Shown: piece by piece, positions 22,686-32,900 of the stretch
Layout of the letters: every line of letters begins with the position of its first letter
Numbering within the stretch: position 1 is the stretch's first letter
Virus record (IMG/VR): IMGVR_UViG_3300046522_000633
Coordinates: 1-38,143 of that record
Length of the DNA stretch: 38,143 bases
Strand: one strand, 5' to 3'
DNA from: a virus
Notes under the pieces: generated by a model
Seen by the model: the letters and a program-made list of their open reading frames with translations, nothing else
Databases searched by the model: none
What the model was told of the DNA's origin: nothing
Made by a program: the position numbers and the translations under genes

Positions 22686-24473
22686 ATGTCGAACAACAAA
22701 CTCAACCTGCTGTTCCAGTTCACCGGGATCGACAAGGTCTCGGACAACATCAAGAACATCGTCGGCGCTGGCAAGCGCGGGGCCGAATCCATGCGCGAGA
22801 TGCAGCGCGAGGTGCGCTTGATGGAAAAGGACCTGGCGCGCGTGCAGCGCACGCTCGCCAAGGGCGGGTCGCAGAGCGGCGGCCTGATCATGGCCGAGCG
22901 CGAACTCGCCGATGCGATCGAACGCACCAACCGGCAAATCGCGGCGCAGGAGAAGAAGTTGCAGCGGGTGGAAACCATCCGAGCCGGTGCAGGCAAAGTG
23001 GCAGGGGCGCTTGGCCGTGCCGGTGCCTACGCGTCAGCATCGATCACCGCGCCGCTGGGCATCGTGATGAACTCGGTCGACAACCTGGCTGAAAAGACGC
23101 GTGGTCTGAAAAACGCGGCCAATGTAGCCGGGATGGGGTTCGAACAATTCCAGCGTGACGCCTACGCCGCCCGGTCCCTCAACATCGAGTACGATAAATT
23201 CGGCGACATCCTGAAAGACACCCAGGACAAGATCGGCGACTTCACTGCCAACGGTGGTGGCGAAATGGCCGACTTCTTTGAAAACATTGCCCCCAAGGTC
23301 GGCGTGACGGCGAAAAGTTTCCGGGACCTGTCAGGCGCGGACGCCCTCCAGCTGTATTACAACTCTCTTGAGAAAGCCGGCGTAAGCCAAAAGGAGATGG
23401 TCTTTTATATGGAGGCCATCGCCGACGAGGGCAGCGGGCTCATTCCTATCCTGAAGAACAACGGCACGGGCATGCGCGAGATGGGATCTCACGCTGCTGT
23501 AATTTCCGCCAGCGACGCCGCCGGGCTTGAGGAATACACCCAAGCACAGATGCGGTTGGGTAACTCGACCACGAAGCTTAACATCGCTCTAGCCAAATCG
23601 GGGCTCATCGACACTATGACTTGGCTTTCGGACCAAGGCGCCAAGGCTGCTGACTGGTTCGGCACATTGTCGCCCGGGGCCCAAAGGGTTGCTGTTGTGC
23701 TGGGATTGGTGGCCGCTGTGGCCGGCCCCCTCCTCATCTTTTTCGGCGCGATCGCTTCAAGCGTGGCCACCCTCGCCCCCGTTTTCGCCGCCGTGGGCAC
23801 CGGGATCGCGGCGATCGTGGGGGGTGTCGGAAGCGCTATGGCCTTTGTCGGCACGGCGCTGGCAACGGTGGTCGGCGTAGTCGGGGCGGTGCCCCTTCTC
23901 ATCGCGGCGGCAGTCGCGGCTGTCGGTGTCGCGGCGTATATGATCTACACGCACTGGGATCAGGTAAAGTCCGCCCTCGGCGGCGGCATCGCCTGGCTCA
24001 AGGGCGCATTCAACGCCTTGCCGGGGTGGATGCGAACTATAGGTTCGATGATGATGCAAGGGCTGCTGATGTCACTCAACCCGGCGCTGCTGGTCGGCAA
24101 GCTGATCGGCATCGCGAAGTCAGGCGTCACCGCGTTCAAGAACTATTTCGGCATCAAGAGCCCCTCGCGCCTGTTCATGGAAATGGGCGGCCACATCAAC
24201 GAAGGGCTCGGCATCGGTCTCGAAAAGGGCAAGGGCCGCCCCGTGCGCGCGGTCGGCCGGATGGCGGGCGCCGTGGCGGGTGCGGGGGCGATGGCGCTCT
24301 CGCCGGCTGCAGCTTCGCCACGCGCTCAGCAATCGGCCGCCCCTGCCAAGATCGAGATCCACATTCACCAGATGCCGGGCGAGAATTCCGAGGCGCTCGC
24401 CCAGCGTGTGGCCGAACTGGTCGAGCAGGCGCAGCGGCAGAATGCCCGGCGCGGATACGGGGACGATTTCTGA
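22686..24473 (+). CDS. T: tape measure protein (P2 gpT-like)
   Basis: 595 aa. The N-terminal 110 residues are coiled-coil (EMQREVRLMEKDLARVQRTL, QIAAQEKKLQRVE). The middle has MEAIADEGSGLIPIL and a hydrophobic block at about 335-425 (VAVVLGLVAAVAGPLLIFFG and following Ala/Gly/Val-rich helices) that may insert into the host membrane. The C-terminal FGIKSPSRLFMEMGGHINEG motif is a hallmark of this family. It sets tail length and is ejected with DNA; it is shorter than the P2 protein. Confidence 0.94.
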   Translation: MSNNKLNLLFQFTGIDKVSDNIKNIVGAGKRGAESMREMQREVRLMEKDLARVQRTLAKGGSQSGGLIMAERELADAIERTNRQIAAQEKKLQRVETIRAGAGKVAGALGRAGAYASASITAPLGIVMNSVDNLAEKTRGLKNAANVAGMGFEQFQRDAYAARSLNIEYDKFGDILKDTQDKIGDFTANGGGEMADFFENIAPKVGVTAKSFRDLSGADALQLYYNSLEKAGVSQKEMVFYMEAIADEGSGLIPILKNNGTGMREMGSHAAVISASDAAGLEEYTQAQMRLGNSTTKLNIALAKSGLIDTMTWLSDQGAKAADWFGTLSPGAQRVAVVLGLVAAVAGPLLIFFGAIASSVATLAPVFAAVGTGIAAIVGGVGSAMAFVGTALATVVGVVGAVPLLIAAAVAAVGVAAYMIYTHWDQVKSALGGGIAWLKGAFNALPGWMRTIGSMMMQGLLMSLNPALLVGKLIGIAKSGVTAFKNYFGIKSPSRLFMEMGGHINEGLGIGLEKGKGRPVRAVGRMAGAVAGAGAMALSPAAASPRAQQSAAPAKIEIHIHQMPGENSEALAQRVAELVEQAQRQNARRGYGDDF

Positions 24474-24847
24474 TGCTCTTCGCCCTCGGCATGTTCGTCT
24501 TCGACAGCAACACCGTCCTGCCGGATAGTCTTACGAGGCGCCGGGACTGGCGGCACGAGCGCACCGATCGTTTTGGCGCCCGCGCGGCCAGCCAGTTCAC
24601 CGGGCCGGGCGATGATAAGATCACGCTTGCCGGCACCCTCGTGCCCGAACTGCTCGGCGACTATTCGTCGATCGAAAAGCTAGCCGAGATGGCTGAGGAA
24701 GGCGAAGCGCTGCCGCTTCTCGACGGCCGGCACGTCAACATTGGCACTTTCACCATCGATGCTATCGACGAAGACAAGGGCAACCTGACGGACGACGGCT
24801 GCGCCAGGCAAAACGCTTTCACCATCGCACTCACGCGGGTGGCGTGA
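24473..24847 (+). CDS. U: tail protein U (P2 gpU-like)
   Basis: 124 aa. The ATG overlaps the T stop (TGATG). MLFALGMFVFDSNTVLPDSL, RRRDWRHERTDRFGARAASQF and PGDDKITLAGTLVPEL are the typical gpU opening; IGTFTIDAIDEDKGNL is also conserved. It is a tail-tip/baseplate assembly component acting with D. Confidence 0.94.
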   Translation: MLFALGMFVFDSNTVLPDSLTRRRDWRHERTDRFGARAASQFTGPGDDKITLAGTLVPELLGDYSSIEKLAEMAEEGEALPLLDGRHVNIGTFTIDAIDEDKGNLTDDGCARQNAFTIALTRVA

Positions 24848-25878
24848 TGGCCAGCGCTCCAGTCATCGTCGGACAGCCTTATGTCGAGCCCCGGGCCGGT
24901 TGGGACGTGGCGCTGGACGGCAAGAGCCTCACCAGCACCTTCGCCCCGCGCCTGATCTCGCTGCGCCTTTCGGAACGGCGCGGTGAAGAGGCGGATGAAC
25001 TGGAGATCGTAGTGCACGATCACGACGGCCTCTTTTCACCCCCGCCGCAGGGTTCGATCCTGCGCGTGTCGCTGGGCTGGCTGCGCGGCACTGGCGTCAC
25101 GCCCGGTCTGGTAGACAAGGGCAGCTTCGTCGTCGACGAGCTTAGCTGGGACGGCCCGCCGGATCGTATTTGCGTTCGCGCTCGCAGCGCCGATTTCAAG
25201 GACAGCTTTCGCACGCGCACGAATCAGGTCTGGAAGGACACGACGCTCGGCGCGATCGTCACCGGCATCGCCGGCCGGCACGGCCTGACCCCCCGCTGCC
25301 ATCTCGATCTTGCCGGCCAGGCGGTTACGGCGGCCGAGCAGGGCAACAAGTCCGATATGCAGTTTCTGCGCGACCTGGCGCGCCGCTTCGACGCGACCTC
25401 CACGGTGAAGGCTGGGTCCCTCATCTTCGCGCCGATCGGAGCGACCACCACCGCCACCGGGGCCGTGCTCCCCACCGGGAGAATCAAACGCGGCGACTGC
25501 AGCCGCTACTCATGGAAGCGCTGCGCGCGCGAAAAAGCGCAGGACGGCGCTGAGGCCCAATACCACGACACCAAGGCCGGGAAACGCGAGACGGTGAACA
25601 CTGGCGGCACGAACAAGAAGCGCCTGAAGCGCGTCTACGCCAGCAAGGGCGATGCCCATGCCGCCAGTAAATCGGAACATCGCCGCCTGCAGCGCGCCAG
25701 TGCCAGCCTTGATCTTGACCTATCGCTTGGCAACCCCCTGCTGATGCCGGGGATGCACGTGACCGTCTCTGATTTCAGACCGCACGTCGATGAGGCAAAA
25801 TGGCTGATCGCATCGACGGATCACCATATGGACGCGCGCGGGCTCTCTACGCGCGTCACGATGGAGGTTTCGGGATGA
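24847..25878 (+). CDS. D: baseplate hub / late control protein D (P2 gpD-like)
   Basis: 343 aa. The gp27-like hub fold is indicated by LRLSERRGEEADELEIVVHD and HDGLFSPPPQGSILRVSLGW, WDGPPDRICVRARSADFKDS and KSDMQFLRDLARRFDAT. The C-terminus WLIASTDHHMDARGLSTRV is also conserved. It is the last gene of the rightward late operon. A GTG three bases upstream could also start translation. After it the phage order is interrupted by the cargo region. Confidence 0.94.
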   Translation: MASAPVIVGQPYVEPRAGWDVALDGKSLTSTFAPRLISLRLSERRGEEADELEIVVHDHDGLFSPPPQGSILRVSLGWLRGTGVTPGLVDKGSFVVDELSWDGPPDRICVRARSADFKDSFRTRTNQVWKDTTLGAIVTGIAGRHGLTPRCHLDLAGQAVTAAEQGNKSDMQFLRDLARRFDATSTVKAGSLIFAPIGATTTATGAVLPTGRIKRGDCSRYSWKRCAREKAQDGAEAQYHDTKAGKRETVNTGGTNKKRLKRVYASKGDAHAASKSEHRRLQRASASLDLDLSLGNPLLMPGMHVTVSDFRPHVDEAKWLIASTDHHMDARGLSTRVTMEVSG

Positions 25879-26250
25879 TGCGAAGGCGGTGCGACAGATT
25901 GCACCATGAATGACCGGCCGCGATTGCGACAGAATCCTGTAAGCAAATATCGCGAAAATCAGGGGGGGGCTGCGGTAGCTCGCTGATGCATCGGCAGCGA
26001 TCGATTTTGGCCGGACGCGGACCGTTATCGCCTGGTGGAGCGTAAGCCGTACGCTGCCAGTCGCAGTATCCACATCGCCTTGTGACGCCTACCGATAGTT
26101 CCTGCTTTTGGCTTCGCCAGCAAAGTCGTTTCAGATTATATCGTCGCTATGTCGCGATGGCGGACGAGGATGGCGGCCCGCCTGACCATCACCGACAGTG
26201 TTGACGACGAGTGCGCAAGAGATCGGTGGCAAGCAAACGGCCTCCGAGGC
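25879..26250. other. non-coding spacer between gene D and the cargo
   Basis: It holds no supported gene. There is a run of eight G residues near 25962 and GTGCGACAGATTGCAC (25890-25905), a weak dyad. No clear terminator was found after D. It marks the left edge of the inserted cargo, where GC content starts to fall. Confidence 0.6.
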
Positions 26251-29055
26251 TTAAAATCCGTATTTCGCTCGGCGCAGTCGGAAGGCGTTTTCACCGCCCT
26301 CCATTATTTGTTTTATCGCTTCGCGTGCCGCCGGCAGGTCGATCGCCCCTACGCCCTTGATTGTGCCACGGGATTGATCGCCCGTCGTCCGGTATCCAAA
26401 CCACGCCACTAGCTCCGCGTCGCCATTCACGACGAGGTTGGCATTGTGGCTGGCAAAAACGATTTGCCGGAGCCGCTTCGCATCCCAGAGCTGATTGACG
26501 ATTTCGAGCATGACCGGGTTGTCGAGGTCTTCTTCGGGCTGGTCGATGATGAGTGGCGGCCCTGCTTGGTTGAGCAACGTTTTTAGAAGCGCCGTCGCCT
26601 GCTGGCCGGCCGAGGCGTTTTTGAAGGGGATGTACTCCCCTTCACGCGCCCGGAACTCATAAACAGGGACCGAGGCGATCGGCGTTAGCGACAGCACCAG
26701 CCAGTTCTCCGGCGTGAAGTGCTGCGCGATCCTGTCAATGTCGCCGACGTTCAGCCCAAGGCCCAGCAGGCCGACCCCTCCCGGCCTGTTGCCAAGCGGG
26801 CCGCGCTCGGCATCATAGTCCGCCAAGCCTTCCAATTCCGCCAGCGCCGCCGTCCAAGATGCTTTTGGATCGGCCGCGCCCGTAATCCCCTCGCCCAGCG
26901 CTTCGAGCTTCGCCGATTGAACACGCGAGCCCTGCAGCGCTGTGCGCAACGTACTAACGAAGGCGACGGGATCTGCGTAACGCTTGACGGCCACGCGGAT
27001 GAGGCCGCCCGATCGGGTCGTCAGCTCGGCACACTCGCGATCCACCAGATCATCATGCTCGGCATGTGCCCCCAGCCATTCATCCCGCGCGGCGGTATAG
27101 TTCTCATCTGCGGTCGCCAGCGTCGCCAGCATCTCGCGTACTCGCGTCGTTTCGTCGGTCAGCTCGGCAACACGTGCCTCCAGCGTTCGGAGCTGCTGCA
27201 GCTTTTCGGTCTGCGACGATGACCGCTCCATCGCAGCGCTATATTCATCCTGAAAGGCGGAGTGCCCCGCCTCCCACGCATCCCAAGGGCCAGCGGCCAC
27301 CTCCCCGCCTTGGAACGCGCCCGCCGCCGCGCCCATTTCGTCGAGCGAGATCAGCGCGGCCTGCAGCATCGCGTCGTATTGGGCGCGGGCCTGGTCGAGA
27401 GTTTCCTTCATGCCGGCGGGTTCTGCCGGTACGGGCTGCATGGCGGCGCGTTGGGCCTGGACGAGCTGGCGCAGTTCACGCGCCTTCTGGCTAATCGTGC
27501 CTGCCCCTACTTTCCACGAGGCCACGAGAGAGCTTGCGGCATTGTAATGCTGGCCCTGCTCCAGCAGCGCCCGATCGGCGTCCGACAGCCCCGAGAGCGA
27601 GGCGCGGATCGTATTCGCCTGTTCTGTGATCGAGCGTTCTTCCAAGACCCGGTTATGCAGCGTCCGCGACAAATCGCGGAAACGCTGGCGGGTTGCATAG
27701 GCCTCCCGGATCCGGTTCGCCCGATCGTCGGCTTTCCGCTGCAGCCGGTCAAGATCGCCCTTGATCGGCGCGGTGATGAAGCGGGTCAGCTCCTCTATGC
27801 GTACGCTCACGTCACTGAGCTGCTTCTGGCTATAGGCCTGTATCGGAAGAAGCGCCCTTACTTCTTCTTCGGTGCAGGGCTGCAGCGCGGCCGCGCCGAT
27901 CTTCATCTGGACGCTGCCATCGACACTTGTCCGCCGGACCAGATGGGGAACCCCGTTGAGAACATACATCACATCGACTGTGGCACCGTGGGGCTTCAAC
28001 GTGCCGTCGATCAAGCGCAGGCGTCGCGCCTGATAGTTCGGCGTTTCGTCCTCATCGCCGGTGGGCGGCTGATCGCAGAGCGCCCAGCGGATATACTCCA
28101 GCACCGTGGACTTGCCGGTACCGCGACCGCCGATGAGGGAGTTGTATTGCGGGTTGAAGTCCAGATCGAGCGGCCCGAGGAACGTGGAATTGCTGACGCT
28201 GACGCTGGCGATGTAGGTTTCCGGCACGTGGGGTGAATCATGTGCGACGCGGGATTCCTGCGCAAGGCAGGCCTGCCGCAAAGCTTCCGCGGTCGGCGTC
28301 GCCCACTTCAGCCAAGTCGATGGTACGCCGAGCGTGGTGTGATCGTCGCGGCGCGTGTCCGAGGTTTGGATGCAGGCGATACGCTTGTGACCCCATGCGC
28401 CATCAATGCCGGCCAGCTTGTTTTTCGTCCCCTGCTTCAGATTAGCAAACAGCCCGTCGCTGTATCCGCCGACGCATGGCATCTCGATATACTTGTCGGT
28501 CTGACCTGCGCGCAGGAGAGAATGCTGCCCCTCATCAGTGACGTTTGGAAGAACAATGTAGCGGCCGCGCAGATATTCGTGTGCGTCGAGCTTCGCCTTC
28601 AAATCTGAAAAGGTCGTGATGGTGCCGAGGCGCACAACATCCCGGACCTTCGACTGTGCCGCCTCGTTCTGCGTGATCGCCAGCGCATTGATGGCCAGCG
28701 AAAACATATCATTGGGGAAGTCAGCATCGAAGATGATGATGGCTTGGCATGGAACGCCGAGAGTCAGTTCCATGCCAGGGAAGACGATGAGCTTGCTTGC
28801 TGGATCGAGCGCCGTGCCGTCTTCCGCCAACTCCTCCTCCGCTGCCGTCCGGATGAAGGGGAGAAATGTCATGCAGTGATGATCGGTGATGGCAACGGCC
28901 TGAAGGCCCTTTTCTCGGCAGGATTCAACAAACCGCCGACCGTAGGCAAGCCGATCTTTGTCTGTTAAAGCATCCGGTCCAGCCCAGCGGCGATCACGCG
29001 GGGTGTGAACCTGAAAATCGCACTTATAAAAATGCGCGCCCTTGTCCAAGATCAT
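26251..29055 (-). CDS. TrlF-like PHP-domain plus SMC/ABC-type ATPase (defence-type)
   Basis: 934 aa from ATG 29055 (preceded by AGGGGAT); an upstream ATG at 29118 is possible. The N-terminal PHP metal-dependent phosphoesterase domain has FQVHTP (His17), AITDHH (58-60), FPGMEL and SDTRRDDHTTLG. It is followed by an SMC-like ATPase: Walker A GGRGTGKST (about 309-317), long coiled coils with many charged heptads (400-700), signature NASAGQQ (813-819), Walker B LIIDQPEEDLDN (about 835) and SHN switch (about 869). This is the TrlF architecture found in defence contexts; it likely senses DNA or a phage state and cleaves nucleic acid through PHP. It stands alone in its transcription unit. Confidence 0.88.
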   Translation of the reverse strand: MILDKGAHFYKCDFQVHTPRDRRWAGPDALTDKDRLAYGRRFVESCREKGLQAVAITDHHCMTFLPFIRTAAEEELAEDGTALDPASKLIVFPGMELTLGVPCQAIIIFDADFPNDMFSLAINALAITQNEAAQSKVRDVVRLGTITTFSDLKAKLDAHEYLRGRYIVLPNVTDEGQHSLLRAGQTDKYIEMPCVGGYSDGLFANLKQGTKNKLAGIDGAWGHKRIACIQTSDTRRDDHTTLGVPSTWLKWATPTAEALRQACLAQESRVAHDSPHVPETYIASVSVSNSTFLGPLDLDFNPQYNSLIGGRGTGKSTVLEYIRWALCDQPPTGDEDETPNYQARRLRLIDGTLKPHGATVDVMYVLNGVPHLVRRTSVDGSVQMKIGAAALQPCTEEEVRALLPIQAYSQKQLSDVSVRIEELTRFITAPIKGDLDRLQRKADDRANRIREAYATRQRFRDLSRTLHNRVLEERSITEQANTIRASLSGLSDADRALLEQGQHYNAASSLVASWKVGAGTISQKARELRQLVQAQRAAMQPVPAEPAGMKETLDQARAQYDAMLQAALISLDEMGAAAGAFQGGEVAAGPWDAWEAGHSAFQDEYSAAMERSSSQTEKLQQLRTLEARVAELTDETTRVREMLATLATADENYTAARDEWLGAHAEHDDLVDRECAELTTRSGGLIRVAVKRYADPVAFVSTLRTALQGSRVQSAKLEALGEGITGAADPKASWTAALAELEGLADYDAERGPLGNRPGGVGLLGLGLNVGDIDRIAQHFTPENWLVLSLTPIASVPVYEFRAREGEYIPFKNASAGQQATALLKTLLNQAGPPLIIDQPEEDLDNPVMLEIVNQLWDAKRLRQIVFASHNANLVVNGDAELVAWFGYRTTGDQSRGTIKGVGAIDLPAAREAIKQIMEGGENAFRLRRAKYGF

Positions 29056-29118
29056 ATCCCCTAACGTTCTCAAATTACGTTCTACTCCAACGGGGTGCAG
29101 AAGCAAATATGGCGACAA

Positions 29119-29144
29119 AGTATACGGGCTGATTTTAAAATCAG
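29119..29144 (-). promoter_or_regulatory. promoter element and palindrome before the TrlF-like gene
   Basis: A minus-strand -10 candidate TATACT (29119-29124) lies directly below a perfect 16-bp palindrome CTGATTTTAAAATCAG (29129-29144). The palindrome covers the spacer/-35 region, as an operator would. No good -35 is seen. Confidence 0.45.
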
Positions 29145-29239
29145 ATACGATTAGCTTTTGCGGCAGAAGGGAATGTGCTTCTCGCCTACCATGCTGACTT
29201 GAAGCGGCCGACGCGGCCGCCTATCTTCTGGCCTCCAGT

Positions 29240-29437
29240 TTGAAGAGGAAACTTCGCGCAAAACGACTCACGGCTATCGCGGCGTGGATAGCTATCACCA
29301 TCGGGTTCACCACCACGGTCACCATTCAGGTGCCAAAAACGGAGGTCCATATGGATGCACACGTCGAACTTATCGTGCACGGAAAAGCGGGCGCTGACGT
29401 GATCCCTGGTGGGGTAGCTGATCCACGCAAGCGATAG
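29240..29437 (+). CDS. possible small membrane or exported protein
   Basis: 65 aa from TTG 29240. A basic start (MKRKLRAKR) is followed by one hydrophobic segment (LTAIAAWIAITIGFTTTVTI) and a short polar tail. No Shine-Dalgarno sequence is convincing and no family is recognised. It is listed only because the signal/anchor-like pattern is good for so short a frame. Confidence 0.3.
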   Translation: MKRKLRAKRLTAIAAWIAITIGFTTTVTIQVPKTEVHMDAHVELIVHGKAGADVIPGGVADPRKR

Positions 29438-29483
29438 AGTGATGTTCGTTGTAGTGAGGTGCCTCATCAAGGTCGCGCCGGGG

Positions 29484-29510
29484 AGAGGTTCGATTCCTTT
29501 CCGTCACTCC
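29484..29510 (+). other. tRNA 3'-end-like fragment
   Basis: AGAGG TTCGATT CCTTT forms a T-arm with a standard loop, followed by CCGTCAC and TCC as in an acceptor strand. No matching 5' half (GTGACGG) lies 70-90 bases upstream, so it is not a functional tRNA. It may be the attachment-site remnant of an integrated element. Confidence 0.3.
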
Positions 29511-29967
29511 TATGTATCGATCAACGAACTTCGCTTGAATTTCGGTACAGCTTTACCGTTGCGCAATCTTTGCTGAGCGTCGGCTTTCAAGCGAACCTGA
29601 TGTGCTCCTGACCGACGGAGATGGGCCCAAAGCCGCTGGGCGTCTCACGCCGCAACCTGCCGATGCCTTTTGGCCGATAGCCGAATGTTTGGTTCGGAGC
29701 GCTTACGCCAAGATAGCTGCCGTCCGGGTGCCTTCCAATTATCGACCATCATAAGCGGTCCCGAGCCGGCTGTGAGAACGGTCGCGCGAGATGCCGTAAC
29801 CTGCCGTTTGCGGGAGACAACACGGCCCGCAGCTTTTGGCATTTAACTGCTAGACCCGCTTCCACGGACGCGACTTGGGATACCATATCGCACGGCCATC
29901 ACTGCGGCTCTTGGCCGACAGCATAGGAAGGGTTATGCGCTGCAGCGATAAGGGGCTCGTCTAAAAA

Positions 29968-32900
29968 ATGGATATTCACGGTTATCTCGCAGAAATTCGA
30001 GCGCTTTATGCCAGCGGGATTTCTACTGAACACAGTTTCCGGCCCGCCTTGGTCAGATTATTTGGCTCCATCGCCCCCGGGCTGACCGTTATCAATGAAC
30101 CAAAGCACCTTACCGACGTTGGCGCGCCGGACTTCGTGTTCAACCGGGGTGAGGTCGCCATCGGTTGGTGCGAGGCCAAGGACATCGGCAAGGACGTGCG
30201 AAAATTCGCCGCGACCGATTACAGCAAAGCCCAGAAAGAACGCTACAAGAAGGGCCTGCCCAACCTGATCTACACCAACGGACTGGACTTTGAATTCATT
30301 CGCGACGGCGAGGTCATCGATTTCATTACCGTTGCCGACCTTATCCCGTCACTGCCTGCGCGGGCCGAAAACTTCCCCCTTCTAGAAAACCGGCTGCGTG
30401 ACTTCGCACAGGTGACCCCGCTTAGCGTCACTTCGTCGGCAAAGCTCGCGGCGATGATGGCGGGCAAGGCCGCGATCATAAAGGACATCATGGGCCGCGC
30501 CCTTGTGGCCGATATGAAAGCCAGAGACGCCACCGGCACGGCAACCGACCTGATCGGGCAGTATGAAGCGTTCAAGACAAGCCTGATCCACGACATTACC
30601 GCGGAGGAATTTGCCGACGTCTACGCAGAAACCATCGCCTACGGCCTGTTTGCCGCGCGCCTGCATGACGAAACGACGGACACGTTCACCCGTGCCGAGG
30701 CGCTTGACCTGCTACCCAAGACAAATCCGTTCCTGCGCGAACTGTTCATCTACATCGCCGGTCCGAATTTGGATGAGCGTCTGCGCCGCGTGATCGATGA
30801 ACTGTGCCACGTATTTTGCGCCACTAACATGGAGCGGGTGCTACGCAATTTCGGCAAGATCACCTCGCGGCAGGACCCGTTCTTGCATTTTTACGAGGAT
30901 TTCCTGGCCGAATATAACCCGGCCAAGCGCAAGGCTCGCGGCGTTTGGTACACGCCCGAACCCGTGGTTAATTTCATCGTGCGCGCCGTGGACGAGGTAC
31001 TGAAAACGGAATTCGGGCTGGCCGATGGTTTGGCCGATACCTCGAAAATCACTATTGATTGGGACACCGGGCAAAACGACCCCAAAACGGGTAAGGCCGC
31101 GACCATCAAAAAGGAAGTCCACCGCGTCCAGATTCTGGACCCAGCAACTGGCACCGGGACCTTCCTTGCCGAGGTGGTTAAGCTCGTGTCTGAACGGATC
31201 AAGGGCGTCGCCCCGGGGCAGTTGTCGGCTTATATCGAGCGCGATTTGATCCCGCGCCTGCATGGGTTCGAATTGCTGATGGCCTCCTACGCCATGTGCC
31301 ACATGAAGCTGGACATGATCCTAACCCGGCTGGGCTACAAACCATCGGCCAACCCGCCGCGCCTTGGGGTTTACCTCACCAACTCGCTGGAAGGGGGGGA
31401 GCGCGTGTTGCAGACCTTCGATTTCGGCATTCAGCGCGCTATTACCGAAGAGTCCAAGCAGGCCAACAACATCAAGCGCCAAACCCCTATCATGTGTGTG
31501 ATCGGCAACCCGCCCTATTCGGGCCATTCATCCAATAGGGGAGCATGGATCGAAAAGCTGATGACCGACTATAAGGTCAGCCCGGAATTGAAACGTCCAG
31601 CACAGGCCAAATGGCTATCGGACGACTACGTCAAATTCGTGCGTCTCGCCGAACACATGATCGAAAAGAACGGTGAGGGCGTACTTGGGTTCATCACCAA
31701 TCACGGTTATCTGGACAACCCTACCTTTCTCGACATGCGGCACCATCTGCGTCAGACATTCGACCGGATTTACGTGCTCGACCTGCACGGCAACGCCAAG
31801 AAAAAGGAAGTTTGCCCAGACGGGACCCCTGACAAAAACGTGTTCGACATTCAACAGGGCGTGGCGATAATCCTCGGCGTGAAGCGGCGAGCAATGACGA
31901 CAAAGGCCAAGCCACTTGCGCAAGTGCTGCACGGCGAATTGTGGGGCGACCGCGAAACGAAATATCGGCAGTTATGGGATGGCACCGCACCGGCTTTGAT
32001 CACGAGCGATGTTTCGCCCGAGACCGCGCCGTGGCGCTTCAAGCCGACCGACAAGGCCTTGGAAGCGCGCTATCTTTCGGGCTTTTCTGTTGCCGACCTG
32101 TTTTCGCCCAATGGCAGGCCAGCACCTGGCATTGTCACCACGCACGACGAGTTCGCCATTTCGTGGAACGCCGCAGAATCCGCCGAAAAGGTCGAGCGCC
32201 TGCTGGCGACAAAAACTGAAGCAGACGCCCGTCAGCTTTTTCGACTCTGTTCGCAAAGCCAGTGGAATTATACGGGGGCTAAAGTCGGGCTTGCGGACTT
32301 CAAGTGGCGGCAGGCGATCACTCCGATTGCCTACCGGCCTTTCGACACACGTTTCACTGTCTACAATTCTCACGTAGCGGTGCATCGCCGGGAGCGCGTG
32401 ATGGCACACATCTTTAAGCGTCAAAATTTGGCGCTGCTTGTGACGAAAGCTGTGCGTGACACCAAATACGCACACTGCTTTTTGACCGACACGTGCAATG
32501 AGGTGATCTTCCTTTCTGGCGTTTCCGCATCAAACGCGATGAGCCTCCCTCTCTACCTTTTCCCTGAAGAAGGTACCTTGGATCAATCCATCCGCGTGAA
32601 CTTCGAACCGGAGCTATACGGCCAAATCCGCACGACGGCAGGCCTCTCCAGCACCCCGGCTATACCTGATGGCACCGATAAATTCCGCAACGCCACCGGT
32701 GATGCCCGCCCTGATGAGATCAAGGTGTTCGATTACATCTATGGCGTTCTGCACAGCCCGGCTTATCGCGCCACCTATGTGGAATTCCTGAAGACTGGCT
32801 TCCCCCGCATTCCTTTCCCGGCGAGCGCGGAATCCTTCCGCGCGATCAGCGAACAGGGCGAGGCGCTACGTCGCCTGCACCTGATGGAGGACGCCGCCAT

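Larger units (their letters stand above)
29145..29967. other. low-GC spacer between the two cargo genes
   Basis: It contains a possible small ORF (29240-29437), a tRNA 3'-end-like stretch (29484-29510) and otherwise only scattered short frames in all directions. Base composition is unlike the phage genes, suggesting separately acquired DNA. Confidence 0.55.

Noticed and set aside
26149-26412. 87-codon plus-strand frame
   Set aside because: Overlaps the 3' end of the TrlF-like gene antisense and lacks a ribosome site.
29425-29512. complete tRNA gene
   Set aside because: Only the T-arm and 3' acceptor-like strand are present; no matching 5' acceptor, D-arm or anticodon arm can be built.
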